Positions 1-5,318 of a stretch of 6,068 nucleotides of DNA are shown in pieces. A program made the translations under genes and the position numbers. The first letter of the stretch is position 1. The number at the start of each line of letters is the position of its first letter. Source of the DNA: Actinomycetales bacterium Ga0077552 (GTDB lineage: Bacteria; Actinomycetota; Actinomycetes; Actinomycetales; Microbacteriaceae); NCBI GenBank assembly GCA_001464255.1, contig LNFD01000223.1, forward strand, positions 1 through 6,068. Direction: 5' to 3'. Under the pieces are notes generated by a model that saw only the letters and a list, made by a program, of their open reading frames with translations, searched no databases and was not told where the DNA came from.

Positions 1-295
1 CCTGGTCGACGAGCTGCTGCACGTTGGGCTCGTACGCGTTCTCGTCGGCCGACTCGACCGCGACGAACTCGACACCGAGCTCGGCAGCGGCCTCCTCGAT
101 GCCCTCGTACGCGGCCTCGTTGAACGACTTGTCGTCCCAGCCACCAGCGTCGGAGACGATGCAGGGAAGGAAGTCGAGCGCCTCGGTCTCTTCGGGCGCC
201 TCCTCGGGGGCTGCGGCGCAGCCGGCGAGCACGAGCGCGCTCGCGCCGAGCAGGGCAAGCCCGCCGAGGGCGCGCTTACGGGTAGTGATGATCAC
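1..295 (-). CDS. BMP/PnrA-family substrate-binding lipoprotein, N-terminal part (cut by left edge)
   Basis: This is the solute-binding lipoprotein of an ABC importer; characterised relatives (PnrA, Med, BmpA) bind purine nucleosides. The visible 98 codons begin with a lipoprotein signal peptide: basic residues TTRKR at 4-8, a hydrophobic stretch at about 9-24, and the lipobox LAGC with the lipidated cysteine at 26. An acidic linker rich in Glu and Pro (about 28-39) follows. The mature domain then starts with a family hallmark, SDAGGWDDKSFNE (about 48-60), which lines the ligand pocket entrance, and continues as an alpha/beta sugar-binding fold. GTG at 293-295 is chosen because GGAGG lies five bases upstream and the signal peptide starts there. 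Transporter ATPase and permease genes would be expected further left, outside the window. The family call is strong from the motif. The nucleoside substrate is inferred from the family, and the C-terminal two thirds are not visible. Confidence 0.9.
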   Translation of the reverse strand, partial: MIITTRKRALGGLALLGASALVLAGCAAAPEEAPEETEALDFLPCIVSDAGGWDDKSFNEAAYEGIEEAAAELGVEFVAVESADENAYEPNVQQLVDQ

Positions 296-300
296 TGTGT

Positions 301-305
301 CCTCC
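301..305 (-). promoter_or_regulatory. Ribosome binding site for the BMP lipoprotein
   Basis: A perfect GGAGG on the minus strand, separated by ACACA from a GTG codon at 293-295. It decides the non-ATG start of the lipoprotein gene. Confidence 0.8.
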
Positions 306-328
306 AAAATTGCTGCCCAGCAGGACGC

Positions 329-346
329 TGGAGCGAATTGGCTCCA
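329..346. repeat. Operator-like 18-bp inverted repeat upstream of the BMP lipoprotein
   Basis: Perfect 6-bp arms TGGAGC and GCTCCA flank a 6-base centre (GAATTG). On the minus strand it lies immediately downstream of the -10-like box and would overlap the predicted transcription start, about 35-50 bases before the GTG codon. This placement suits a repressor operator better than a terminator, because no T-run follows. No regulator can be named; the centre lacks the CG typical of LacI-family sites. Confidence 0.4.
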
Positions 347-351
347 CGTTA
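346..351 (-). promoter_or_regulatory. Candidate -10 box (TAACGT) for the BMP lipoprotein
   Basis: On the minus strand TAACGT fits the actinobacterial TANNNT -10 consensus and is followed by GG, as are two other boxes in the window. The predicted start of transcription is near 339, giving a leader of about 44 bases that includes the GGAGG site. No convincing -35 hexamer is visible 16-19 bases upstream. The call rests on the short match and its position. Confidence 0.35.
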
Positions 352-503
352 GCGAACGCGCGGGGCCTTCAGGAGTGCCGAAGGGCCCTGGTGATGCAAG
401 CGTTACGAATCCGGGACGCAGCCGTAATGCCGCGGAAACGCTGGGCTCTACGCACGAGATGCGCAGAATGGTGCGCGAATGAGCAGAACGGATGCGCGGC
501 GCG

Positions 504-531
504 AGCCGCTCCTGGCCCCCGCTGAGCGGCT
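504..531 (-). terminator. Possible weak terminator hairpin after mannose-1-phosphate guanylyltransferase
   Basis: A 7-bp perfect inverted repeat (AGCCGCT at 504-510, AGCGGCT at 525-531) with a 14-base loop begins within the stop codon of the leftward gene. There is no T-run after it. It could act as a U-less terminator or a 3' end stabiliser, but a chance match is quite possible in sequence this GC-rich. Confidence 0.25.
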
Positions 532-1651
532 AGAGCAGGTCGTCGCGCCCCGCCTGCTTGATGGCGTCGACGACGCTCTTGACGCGCTGCGCGTGCTCGC
601 GCGTGGTCACGAGCAGGGCATCCGGAGTATCGACGACGACGATGTCGGTGACCCCGACGAGCGAGATGAGGCGCTTCGTCTGGCTGACCACGACGCCGCT
701 CGACGAGTCGGCGAGCACGCGCGCGCCCTCGCCGAGGATGGCGAGGTCGCCGGGCCGACCGCCCGAGAGCAGTTTGGCGAGCGAGGAGAAGTCTCCGACG
801 TCGTCCCACGGGAAGTCGCCGCGCACGACCGCGAGGCGCCCGGCCGCCGCCGCGGGCTCGGCGACGCTGTAGTCGATCGCGAGCTTGGGCAGCAGGGGCC
901 AGACCGCGTCGACCACGATGTCGCGCTTCGAGGTGTCCCACGCGGCGGCGATCTCGAGCAGGCCCTCGTGCAGCATCGGCTGCGTCTCGGCCAGCTGTGC
1001 GAGCAGCTGATCGGCCCGGGCGATGAACATGCCCCCGTTCCAGAGGTAGTCGCCCGAAGCGACATAGGCGGTCGCGGTCTCGAGGTCGGGCTTCTCGACG
1101 AACTTCTGCACGAGGTGCGCGTGCGCGGCCCCCTCGATCGCGAGCGGCTCGCCGCACAGGATGTAGCCGAAGCCCACGGAGGGCTCGGTGGGCGTGATGC
1201 CGATCGTCGCGATGTAGCCCTCGCGCGCGACCGCGACCGCCTCGGCGACCGCATGGCGGAACCGCTCGCCGTCGGTGATGACGTGGTCGGCCGCGAACGA
1301 GCCGACGATCACCCCGGGGTGCCGACGGTGCAGGATGGCCGCCGCGAGCCCGATCGCGGCCGACGACTCCTTCGGCTCGCTCTCGAGCACGATGTTCGCC
1401 TCGGTCAGATCGGGCAGCTGCTGCTGCACGGCCGCGCGGTGGGCGCGGCCCGTGACGACCATGATGCCGTCGGCCCCGGCGAGGGGCAGAACGCGGTTCC
1501 AGGTGTCGCCGAGGAGGGTGTGGCCGCTGCCCGTGAGATCGTGCAGGAACTTCGGCGTTCCGGCCCGCGAGAGGGGCCAGAGCCGGGAGCCGACGCCCCC
1601 CGCGGGGATGATCGCGTGGAAGTCGGGGAGAGCGCCCTCGATCTGGTGCAT
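530..1651 (-). CDS. manC: Mannose-1-phosphate guanylyltransferase (GDP-mannose pyrophosphorylase)
   Basis: The enzyme makes GDP-mannose from mannose 1-phosphate and GTP in the cytoplasm. GDP-mannose feeds mannosylated lipids, glycans and O-mannosylated proteins of the actinobacterial envelope. The 373-aa protein has the nucleotidyltransferase signature near the N-terminus (AGGVGSRLWPLSR at 17-29, then TPKFL at 32-36). It also has ADH at 121-123 (metal/nucleotide site), a GFGYI loop at 160-164, FVEKP at 184-188, WNGGMF at 204-209, IDYSVAE at 259-265 and PWDDVGDF at 281-288, in the family order. It ends at DALLVTT plus a short helix, so it is the single-domain form without a fused phosphomannose isomerase cupin domain. 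The frame stays open upstream to 1870, but the conserved fold begins soon after ATG 1651 and the extension would overlap sdhC, so the short start is preferred. It is transcribed divergently from sdhC. The actinobacterial orthologue is also called manB in mycobacteria. Confidence 0.93.
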   Translation of the reverse strand: MHQIEGALPDFHAIIPAGGVGSRLWPLSRAGTPKFLHDLTGSGHTLLGDTWNRVLPLAGADGIMVVTGRAHRAAVQQQLPDLTEANIVLESEPKESSAAIGLAAAILHRRHPGVIVGSFAADHVITDGERFRHAVAEAVAVAREGYIATIGITPTEPSVGFGYILCGEPLAIEGAAHAHLVQKFVEKPDLETATAYVASGDYLWNGGMFIARADQLLAQLAETQPMLHEGLLEIAAAWDTSKRDIVVDAVWPLLPKLAIDYSVAEPAAAAGRLAVVRGDFPWDDVGDFSSLAKLLSGGRPGDLAILGEGARVLADSSSGVVVSQTKRLISLVGVTDIVVVDTPDALLVTTREHAQRVKSVVDAIKQAGRDDLL

Positions 1652-1658
1652 GCGCGCC

Positions 1659-1664
1659 ACCCTA
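1659..1664 (-). promoter_or_regulatory. Candidate -10 box (TAGGGT) for manC, possibly giving a leaderless mRNA
   Basis: On the minus strand TAGGGT sits seven bases before the ATG, so transcription would begin at or next to the start codon. That arrangement is common for leaderless actinobacterial genes. The overlapping GGGTGG could instead be read as a weak ribosome binding site; the two readings exclude each other in practice. No -35 hexamer is evident. Confidence 0.4.
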
Positions 1665-1719
1665 TCGGGCGGGCGAACACTCGCCCGGCCGCCGTTCGGA
1701 GCACTCAGAAAAGTCGACG

Positions 1720-1725
1720 TAGACT
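1720..1725 (+). promoter_or_regulatory. Candidate -10 box (TAGACT) of the sdhCDAB promoter
   Basis: TAGACT matches TANNNT and is followed by G. The best upstream partner is a weak TTCGGA at 1695-1700 with a long 19-base spacer, so the -35 assignment is uncertain. The start of transcription would be near 1732, leaving a leader of about 93 bases before sdhC. That leader is long enough to hold regulatory sites. Confidence 0.35.
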
Positions 1726-1756
1726 GCGTGTATCGGCGACCACCAAGTCGAGAATC

Positions 1757-1774
1757 GGAATCCAACCGGAGTCC
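1757..1774 (+). repeat. Tandem GGANTCC half-palindromes in the sdhC leader
   Basis: CGGAATCC and CGGAGTCC start 11 bases apart and match at seven of eight positions. Each core GGA-N-TCC is itself a perfect short palindrome. Spacing of one helical turn would place two sites on the same DNA face, as for tandem regulator binding. They lie just downstream of the proposed start of transcription. Function is unproven. Confidence 0.3.
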
Positions 1775-1810
1775 ACGGGCGCGAGCGATCGCGCGCGTCG
1801 TCACTGCCCT

Positions 1811-1818
1811 GAGGAGGG
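1811..1818 (+). promoter_or_regulatory. Ribosome binding site that selects the GTG start of sdhC
   Basis: GAGGAGGG ends six bases before GTG 1825. The next in-frame candidate, ATG 1855, has only a weak purine stretch (GGAGC) before it. This site therefore favours the longer protein. Confidence 0.8.
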
Positions 1819-1824
1819 TTTCTC

Positions 1825-2271
1825 GTGCCAGCGAAGGCATCGGGAGCCGGAGCGATGAGCTCGTCGGCAACCATCGAAGTACCCGTTCCCCGCCGATCGG
1901 TCATCCCCGGCGGCACGCTCTACCGCGGGAACGAAGGCATGTGGTCGTGGGTGCTGCACCGCATCACGGGTGTGGCGATCTACTTCTTCCTGCTCGTGCA
2001 CATCCTCGACACGGCACTCGTGCGGGTGAGCCCGGAGGCGTACAACATCGTCATCGGCGCCTACAAGACGCCGATCATGGGGCTCGGTGAGCTCGCGCTC
2101 GTCGGCGCGATCGGCTTCCACGCGCTCAACGGCCTGCGCATCATCCTCGTCGACTTCTGGGGTGTCGGCACCCGGCACCAGAAGGCCATGTTCTACGTCG
2201 TGCTCGGCGTGTGGCTCGTGCTGATGATCGGCTTCACCCCCCGTCACCTCATCAATGTGTTCGGAGGCTGA
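1825..2271 (+). CDS. sdhC: Succinate dehydrogenase cytochrome b556 subunit (membrane anchor SdhC)
   Basis: SdhC is one of two membrane anchors of respiratory complex II and helps bind heme b and the quinone. The 148-aa protein has a soluble N-terminus of about 38 residues, then WSWVLHRITGV at 40-50. In the E. coli subunit the same motif includes Arg31 of the quinone site, here Arg46. Three membrane segments follow at about 47-66, 85-109 and 120-137. GFHALNGLR (97-105) carries His99, which aligns with the E. coli heme ligand His84. A further histidine, His59, lies in the first membrane helix. The sequence closely resembles, from memory, the mycobacterial Sdh2 SdhC. The start is GTG; initiating at ATG 1855 instead would remove ten non-conserved residues. 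It is the first gene of the operon, and its last two glycine codons (GGAGGC) double as the sdhD ribosome binding site. Confidence 0.93.
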   Translation: MPAKASGAGAMSSSATIEVPVPRRSVIPGGTLYRGNEGMWSWVLHRITGVAIYFFLLVHILDTALVRVSPEAYNIVIGAYKTPIMGLGELALVGAIGFHALNGLRIILVDFWGVGTRHQKAMFYVVLGVWLVLMIGFTPRHLINVFGG

Positions 2272-2273
2272 TC

Positions 2274-2729
2274 ATGACGACCGATCTCACCCTCGACGCC
2301 CCCCGCGCCCCGCACGCCCGCACGAAGCGCGGCATCAACTGGGAGAAGTGGGGCTGGATCTACATGCGCGTCTCGGGCGTGCTGCTCGTCGTGCTGATCT
2401 TCGGCCACCTCTTCGTCAACCTCTTCCTGGGCGACGGCGTGAGCCAGATCGACTTCGCGTTCGTCGCCGGCAAGCTCAGCGACCCGTTCTGGCAGTGGTA
2501 CGACTTCGCCCTGCTCGTGCTCGCGCTCGTCCACGGCACGAACGGCATGCGCACGATCGTCAACGACTACGTCGCCAAGGCGAGCGTGCGCCGCATCCTG
2601 CACACGGCGCTCGTCGCCTCGACGGCCGTGCTGCTCGTGCTCGGCACGCTCGTGCTGTTCACCTTCGACCCCTGCCCGGCCGGGGCCGACCCCGAGCTCG
2701 TCGCTTCCTTCTGTGAGGACATCCTGTGA
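2274..2729 (+). CDS. sdhD: Succinate dehydrogenase hydrophobic membrane anchor SdhD
   Basis: SdhD is the second membrane anchor of complex II and completes the heme b and quinone sites. The 151-aa protein has membrane segments at about 31-52, 74-95 and 107-130. LVHGTNGMR at 85-93 carries His87, matching E. coli heme ligand His71. NDY at 97-99 matches the E. coli Asp82-Tyr83 pair, where the tyrosine contacts the quinone. His45 lies in the first helix (FGHLF). The C-terminal tail after the third helix has two cysteines, 134 and 147; by the E. coli topology this tail faces outside. ATG 2274 is two bases after the sdhC stop and six bases after GGAGG (2263-2267). An upstream in-frame ATG at 2211 would lie deep inside sdhC and is rejected. 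The stop overlaps the sdhA start by four bases. Confidence 0.92.
   Translation: MTTDLTLDAPRAPHARTKRGINWEKWGWIYMRVSGVLLVVLIFGHLFVNLFLGDGVSQIDFAFVAGKLSDPFWQWYDFALLVLALVHGTNGMRTIVNDYVAKASVRRILHTALVASTAVLLVLGTLVLFTFDPCPAGADPELVASFCEDIL
2715..2719 (+). promoter_or_regulatory. Ribosome binding site that selects the GTG start of sdhA
   Basis: GAGGA lies six bases before GTG 2726, inside the end of sdhD. The next in-frame start, ATG 2744, has a poorer upstream purine run and would break the GTGA stop-start overlap with sdhD. The GTG reading is preferred; the N-terminal six residues in dispute are not conserved. Confidence 0.65.
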
Positions 2730-4519
2730 GTAGTACTGAGACCATGAGTGCGCCCGCCGCACCCACCGTGCACCAGCACCAGTTCGACGTCGTCATCGTC
2801 GGCGCCGGCGGCGCCGGCATGCGCGCGGCGATCGAGGCCGGCCCCAACGCGAAGACGGCCGTCATCTCGAAGCTCTACCCGACCCGCTCGCACACGGGCG
2901 CCGCGCAGGGCGGCATGGCCGCCGCGCTCGCGAACGTCGAGGAGGACAGCTGGGAGTGGCACACCTTCGACACCGTCAAGGGCGGCGACTACCTCGTCGA
3001 CCAGGACGCCGCGGAGATCCTCGCGAAGGAGGCCATCGACGCGATCATCGACCTCGAGAACATGGGCCTGCCCTTCAACCGCACGCCCGACGGCAAGATC
3101 GACCAGCGCCGCTTCGGCGGCCACACGCGCGACCACGGCAAGGCGCCCGTGCGTCGCGCCTGCTACGCGGCTGACCGCACGGGCCACATGATCTTGCAGA
3201 CGCTCTTCCAGAACTGCGTCAAGCTCGGCATCGAGTTCTACAACGAGTACTACGTGCTCGACCTGGTGATGAACGAGGGCAAGGCCGCGGGCGTCGTCGC
3301 CTACGAGCTCGCGACGGGCGACCTGCACGTCTTCCACGCCAAGAGCGTCGTCTTCGCCACGGGCGGCTTCGGCAAGATCTACAAGACCACCTCGAACGCG
3401 CACACCCTCACGGGCGACGGCGTCGGCATCATCTGGCGCAAGGGCATCCCGCTGGAGGACATGGAGTTCTTCCAGTTCCACCCGACCGGGCTCGCCGGCC
3501 TGGGCATCCTGCTCACCGAGGGCGCCCGCGGTGAGGGAGCCATCCTGCGCAACGCGAGCGGCGAGCGGTTCATGGAGCGCTACGCCCCGACCATCAAAGA
3601 CCTCGCGCCGCGCGACATCATCTCGCGCTGCATGGTGCAGGAGGTCGCGGAGGGTCGCGGCGCCGGGCCGAACAAGGACTACGTGCTGCTCGACTGCACC
3701 CACCTGGGTGCCGAGGTGCTCGAGACCAAGCTGCCCGACATCACCGAGTTCGCCCGCACCTACCTCGGCGTCGACCCCGTCGTCGAACCGGTGCCGGTCA
3801 TGCCGACGGCCCACTACGCGATGGGCGGCATCCCGACCAACATCAAGGCCGAGGTGCTGAGCGACAACGACACCGTCATCCCCGGCCTCTATGCCGCGGG
3901 CGAGTGCGCGTGCGTCTCGGTGCACGGCTCGAACCGCCTCGGCACCAACTCGCTGCTCGACATCAACGTCTTCGGCAAGCGCGCCGGCCGCTACTCGGTC
4001 GAGTACGCGAACAGCGCCGAGTTCGTGCCGCTGCCCGCCGACCCGGCGAAGGAGGTGCGCGAGCTCGTCGAGCGCCTGCGCACGTCGAACGGCACCGAGC
4101 GGGTCGCAGCGATCCGCAAGGAGCTGCAGGAGGAGATGGACAAGAACGCGCAGGTGTTCCGCACCGAGGAGAGCCTCGAGAGCGTCACGAACACCATCCA
4201 GCGCCTGCGCGACCGCTACCAGAACATCGGTATCCAGGATCGCGGCAAGCGGTTCAACACCGACCTGCTCGAGGCGATCGAGCTGGGCTTCCTGCTCGAC
4301 ATCGCCGAGGTCGTCGTCTACTCGGCGCGCAACCGCAAGGAGAGCCGCGGCGGCCACATGCGCGACGACTACCCCGACCGCAACGATGCCGAGTACATGC
4401 AGCACACGATGGCGTACCTCACGGGCGACGCGCACAGCGCCGACGCGAGCGACCACATCCGCATGGACTGGAAGCCCGTCGTGATCACGCACTACCAGCC
4501 GATGGAGAGGAAGTACTGA
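2726..4519 (+). CDS. sdhA: Succinate dehydrogenase flavoprotein subunit SdhA
   Basis: SdhA oxidises succinate to fumarate on the cytoplasmic side and passes electrons to SdhB. The 597-aa length is normal (E. coli has 588). The N-terminal Rossmann motif GAGGAG is at 26-31. RSHTGAAQGG at 54-63 holds His56, the expected covalent FAD attachment site. HTRDHGKAPVRRACYA lies at 133-148. The capping and active-site region has HPTG at 252-255 with His252, TEGARGEGA at 264-272, and LAPRDIISR at 293-301 with Arg296, the expected proton-delivery arginine. Further substrate and FAD contacts are PTAHYAMGG at 360-368 (His363) and GSNRLGTNSLLD at 401-412 (Arg404). The C-terminal helical domain contains NRKESRGGH at 536-544 and ends in PMERKY, as in mycobacterial Sdh2 SdhA. 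Every catalytic residue I looked for is present. It overlaps sdhD by four bases and sdhB by one, so translational coupling is likely. Confidence 0.97.
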   Translation: MSSTETMSAPAAPTVHQHQFDVVIVGAGGAGMRAAIEAGPNAKTAVISKLYPTRSHTGAAQGGMAAALANVEEDSWEWHTFDTVKGGDYLVDQDAAEILAKEAIDAIIDLENMGLPFNRTPDGKIDQRRFGGHTRDHGKAPVRRACYAADRTGHMILQTLFQNCVKLGIEFYNEYYVLDLVMNEGKAAGVVAYELATGDLHVFHAKSVVFATGGFGKIYKTTSNAHTLTGDGVGIIWRKGIPLEDMEFFQFHPTGLAGLGILLTEGARGEGAILRNASGERFMERYAPTIKDLAPRDIISRCMVQEVAEGRGAGPNKDYVLLDCTHLGAEVLETKLPDITEFARTYLGVDPVVEPVPVMPTAHYAMGGIPTNIKAEVLSDNDTVIPGLYAAGECACVSVHGSNRLGTNSLLDINVFGKRAGRYSVEYANSAEFVPLPADPAKEVRELVERLRTSNGTERVAAIRKELQEEMDKNAQVFRTEESLESVTNTIQRLRDRYQNIGIQDRGKRFNTDLLEAIELGFLLDIAEVVVYSARNRKESRGGHMRDDYPDRNDAEYMQHTMAYLTGDAHSADASDHIRMDWKPVVITHYQPMERKY

Positions 4520-5268
4520 TGGCGACCGCGACCGACACGACCGCCGAGGTCGGGGCCGTTCAGGAGTTCACCGTCACGGTCATCATCCGGCGCTTCGACC
4601 CCGAGAAGGATGCCGAGCCGTACTGGCAGGACTTCGACGTGCAGATGTACTCGACCGACCGCGTGCTGGATGCCCTGCACAAGGTGAAGTGGGACCAGGA
4701 CGGCACGCTCTCGTTCCGTCGCTCGTGCGCCCACGGCATCTGCGGCTCCGACGCCATGCGCATCAACGGCCGCAACCGCCTCGCGTGCAAGACGCTCATC
4801 AAGGACCTCGACATCACGAAGCCCATCTACATCGAGGCCATCAAGGGCCTGCCGCTGGAGAAGGACCTCATCGTCGACATGGAGCCCTTCTTCGCGTCGT
4901 ACCGCCAGGTGCAGCCCTTCCTGCAGTCGAGCTCGAAGCCCGAGAAGGAGCGCATCCAGTCGATCGAGGAGCGCGCGCGCTTCGACGACACGACCAAGTG
5001 CATCCTGTGCGCGGCGTGCACCTCGTCGTGCCCCGTGTTCTGGACCGACGGGCAGTACTTCGGCCCGGCGGCGATCGTCAACGCGCACCGCTTCATCTTC
5101 GACAGCCGCGACGAGGCCGCCCAGGTGCGCCTCGACATCCTCAACGACAAGGAGGGCGTGTGGCGCTGCCGCACGACCTTCAACTGCTCGGAGGCGTGCC
5201 CGCGCGGCATCGAGGTCACCAAGGCGATCTCCGAAGTGAAGCAGGCGATCCTGCGGGGTCGCCCGTAG
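4519..5268 (+). CDS. sdhB: Succinate dehydrogenase iron-sulfur subunit SdhB
   Basis: SdhB wires electrons from the flavin of SdhA to the quinone and heme in SdhC/SdhD. In the 249-aa protein, the N-terminal ferredoxin domain binds the 2Fe-2S cluster through Cys70, Cys75, Asp78 and Cys90. The Asp in place of a fourth Cys is the same as in E. coli. The C-terminal domain has CxxCxxCxxxC at 161-171, then Cys217, Cys223 and Cys227. By alignment with E. coli, Cys161, 164, 167 and 227 bind 4Fe-4S, and Cys171, 217 and 223 bind 3Fe-4S. All ligands are intact. Residue 176 is Thr, where E. coli has the quinone-site Trp164. The frame is open far upstream inside sdhA, but ATG 4519 shares one base with the sdhA stop, follows GGAGAGG (4504-4510) by eight bases, and gives the normal length. 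It is the last gene of the operon, with a strong stem 22 bases after its stop. Confidence 0.97.
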   Translation: MATATDTTAEVGAVQEFTVTVIIRRFDPEKDAEPYWQDFDVQMYSTDRVLDALHKVKWDQDGTLSFRRSCAHGICGSDAMRINGRNRLACKTLIKDLDITKPIYIEAIKGLPLEKDLIVDMEPFFASYRQVQPFLQSSSKPEKERIQSIEERARFDDTTKCILCAACTSSCPVFWTDGQYFGPAAIVNAHRFIFDSRDEAAQVRLDILNDKEGVWRCRTTFNCSEACPRGIEVTKAISEVKQAILRGRP

Positions 5269-5290
5269 CATCCCCTTCTCGCATCGCGAT

Positions 5291-5313
5291 GGCCCCGGGT
5301 CTCCCCCGGGGCC
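5291..5313 (+). terminator. Terminator of the sdhCDAB operon
   Basis: A perfect 9-bp stem (GGCCCCGGG with CCCGGGGCC) closes a 5-base loop and starts 22 bases after the sdhB stop. The tail TTCGCTAT has only a short pyrimidine-containing run, which is usual for high-GC actinobacterial terminators. Position and stem strength support the call. Confidence 0.8.
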
Positions 5314-5318
5314 TTCGC

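Larger units (their letters stand above)
296..529. other. Intergenic region between mannose-1-phosphate guanylyltransferase and the BMP lipoprotein
   Basis: These 234 bases separate two genes transcribed leftwards. Local composition is less GC-rich than the flanking genes. Open frames crossing it are continuations of shadow frames and carry no recognisable protein. It contains a ribosome binding site, a -10-like box, the inverted repeat at 329-346, a smaller repeat TGCTG-CC-CAGCA at 311-322, and an imperfect 9-bp stem at 362-388 (GGGGCCTTC against GAAGGGCCC, one mismatch, 9-base loop). None of the stems has a T-run on either strand, so termination of the upstream gene here is possible but not demonstrable by eye. 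No tRNA or other RNA gene is recognisable. Confidence 0.6.
1652..1824. other. Divergent control region between manC and sdhC
   Basis: These 173 bases carry the 5' control signals of two divergent units. Pointing left is TAGGGT at 1659-1664, seven bases before the manC ATG. Pointing right is TAGACT at 1720-1725, about 100 bases before the sdhC start. The predicted sdh leader contains two GGANTCC motifs one helical turn apart (1757-1763 and 1768-1774), an imperfect GC palindrome at 1780-1797, and the sdhC ribosome binding site. No riboswitch or RNA gene is recognisable. Confidence 0.6.

Noticed and set aside
362..388. The imperfect stem GGGGCCTTC / GAAGGGCCC as a terminator of manC.
   Set aside because: It lies about 140 bases after the manC stop, has a mismatch and a 9-base loop, and lacks a T-run on either strand. 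It is mentioned in the intergenic entry but not called separately.
24..525. Plus-strand open frames over the BMP lipoprotein and the adjoining intergenic region.
   Set aside because: They read antisense through a clear lipoprotein signal peptide and lipobox, and their Ser/Ala-rich products match nothing recognisable.
479..1858. A plus-strand open frame of 459 codons opposite manC.
   Set aside because: The translation is dominated by Arg, Asp, Glu and Val with no recognisable motif, while the opposite strand encodes a full nucleotidyltransferase in the normal family order.
1652..1870. An N-terminal extension of manC by 73 codons.
   Set aside because: The extension would overlap the sdhC start, is Arg- and Ser-rich with no conserved sequence, and would displace the divergent promoters. 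The family fold begins just after ATG 1651.
2567..4492. A minus-strand open frame of 641 codons opposite sdhA.
   Set aside because: It is antisense to a gene with complete family motifs. Its product is low-complexity in Arg, Ala, Val, Asp and His, as expected from reading GC-rich codons in the opposite frame, and shows no domain.
3904..4518. An N-terminal extension of sdhB into sdhA.
   Set aside because: The extra 205 codons are an off-frame reading of sdhA, rich in Arg, Ala and Pro. ATG 4519 with its upstream GGAGAGG gives the standard SdhB length.
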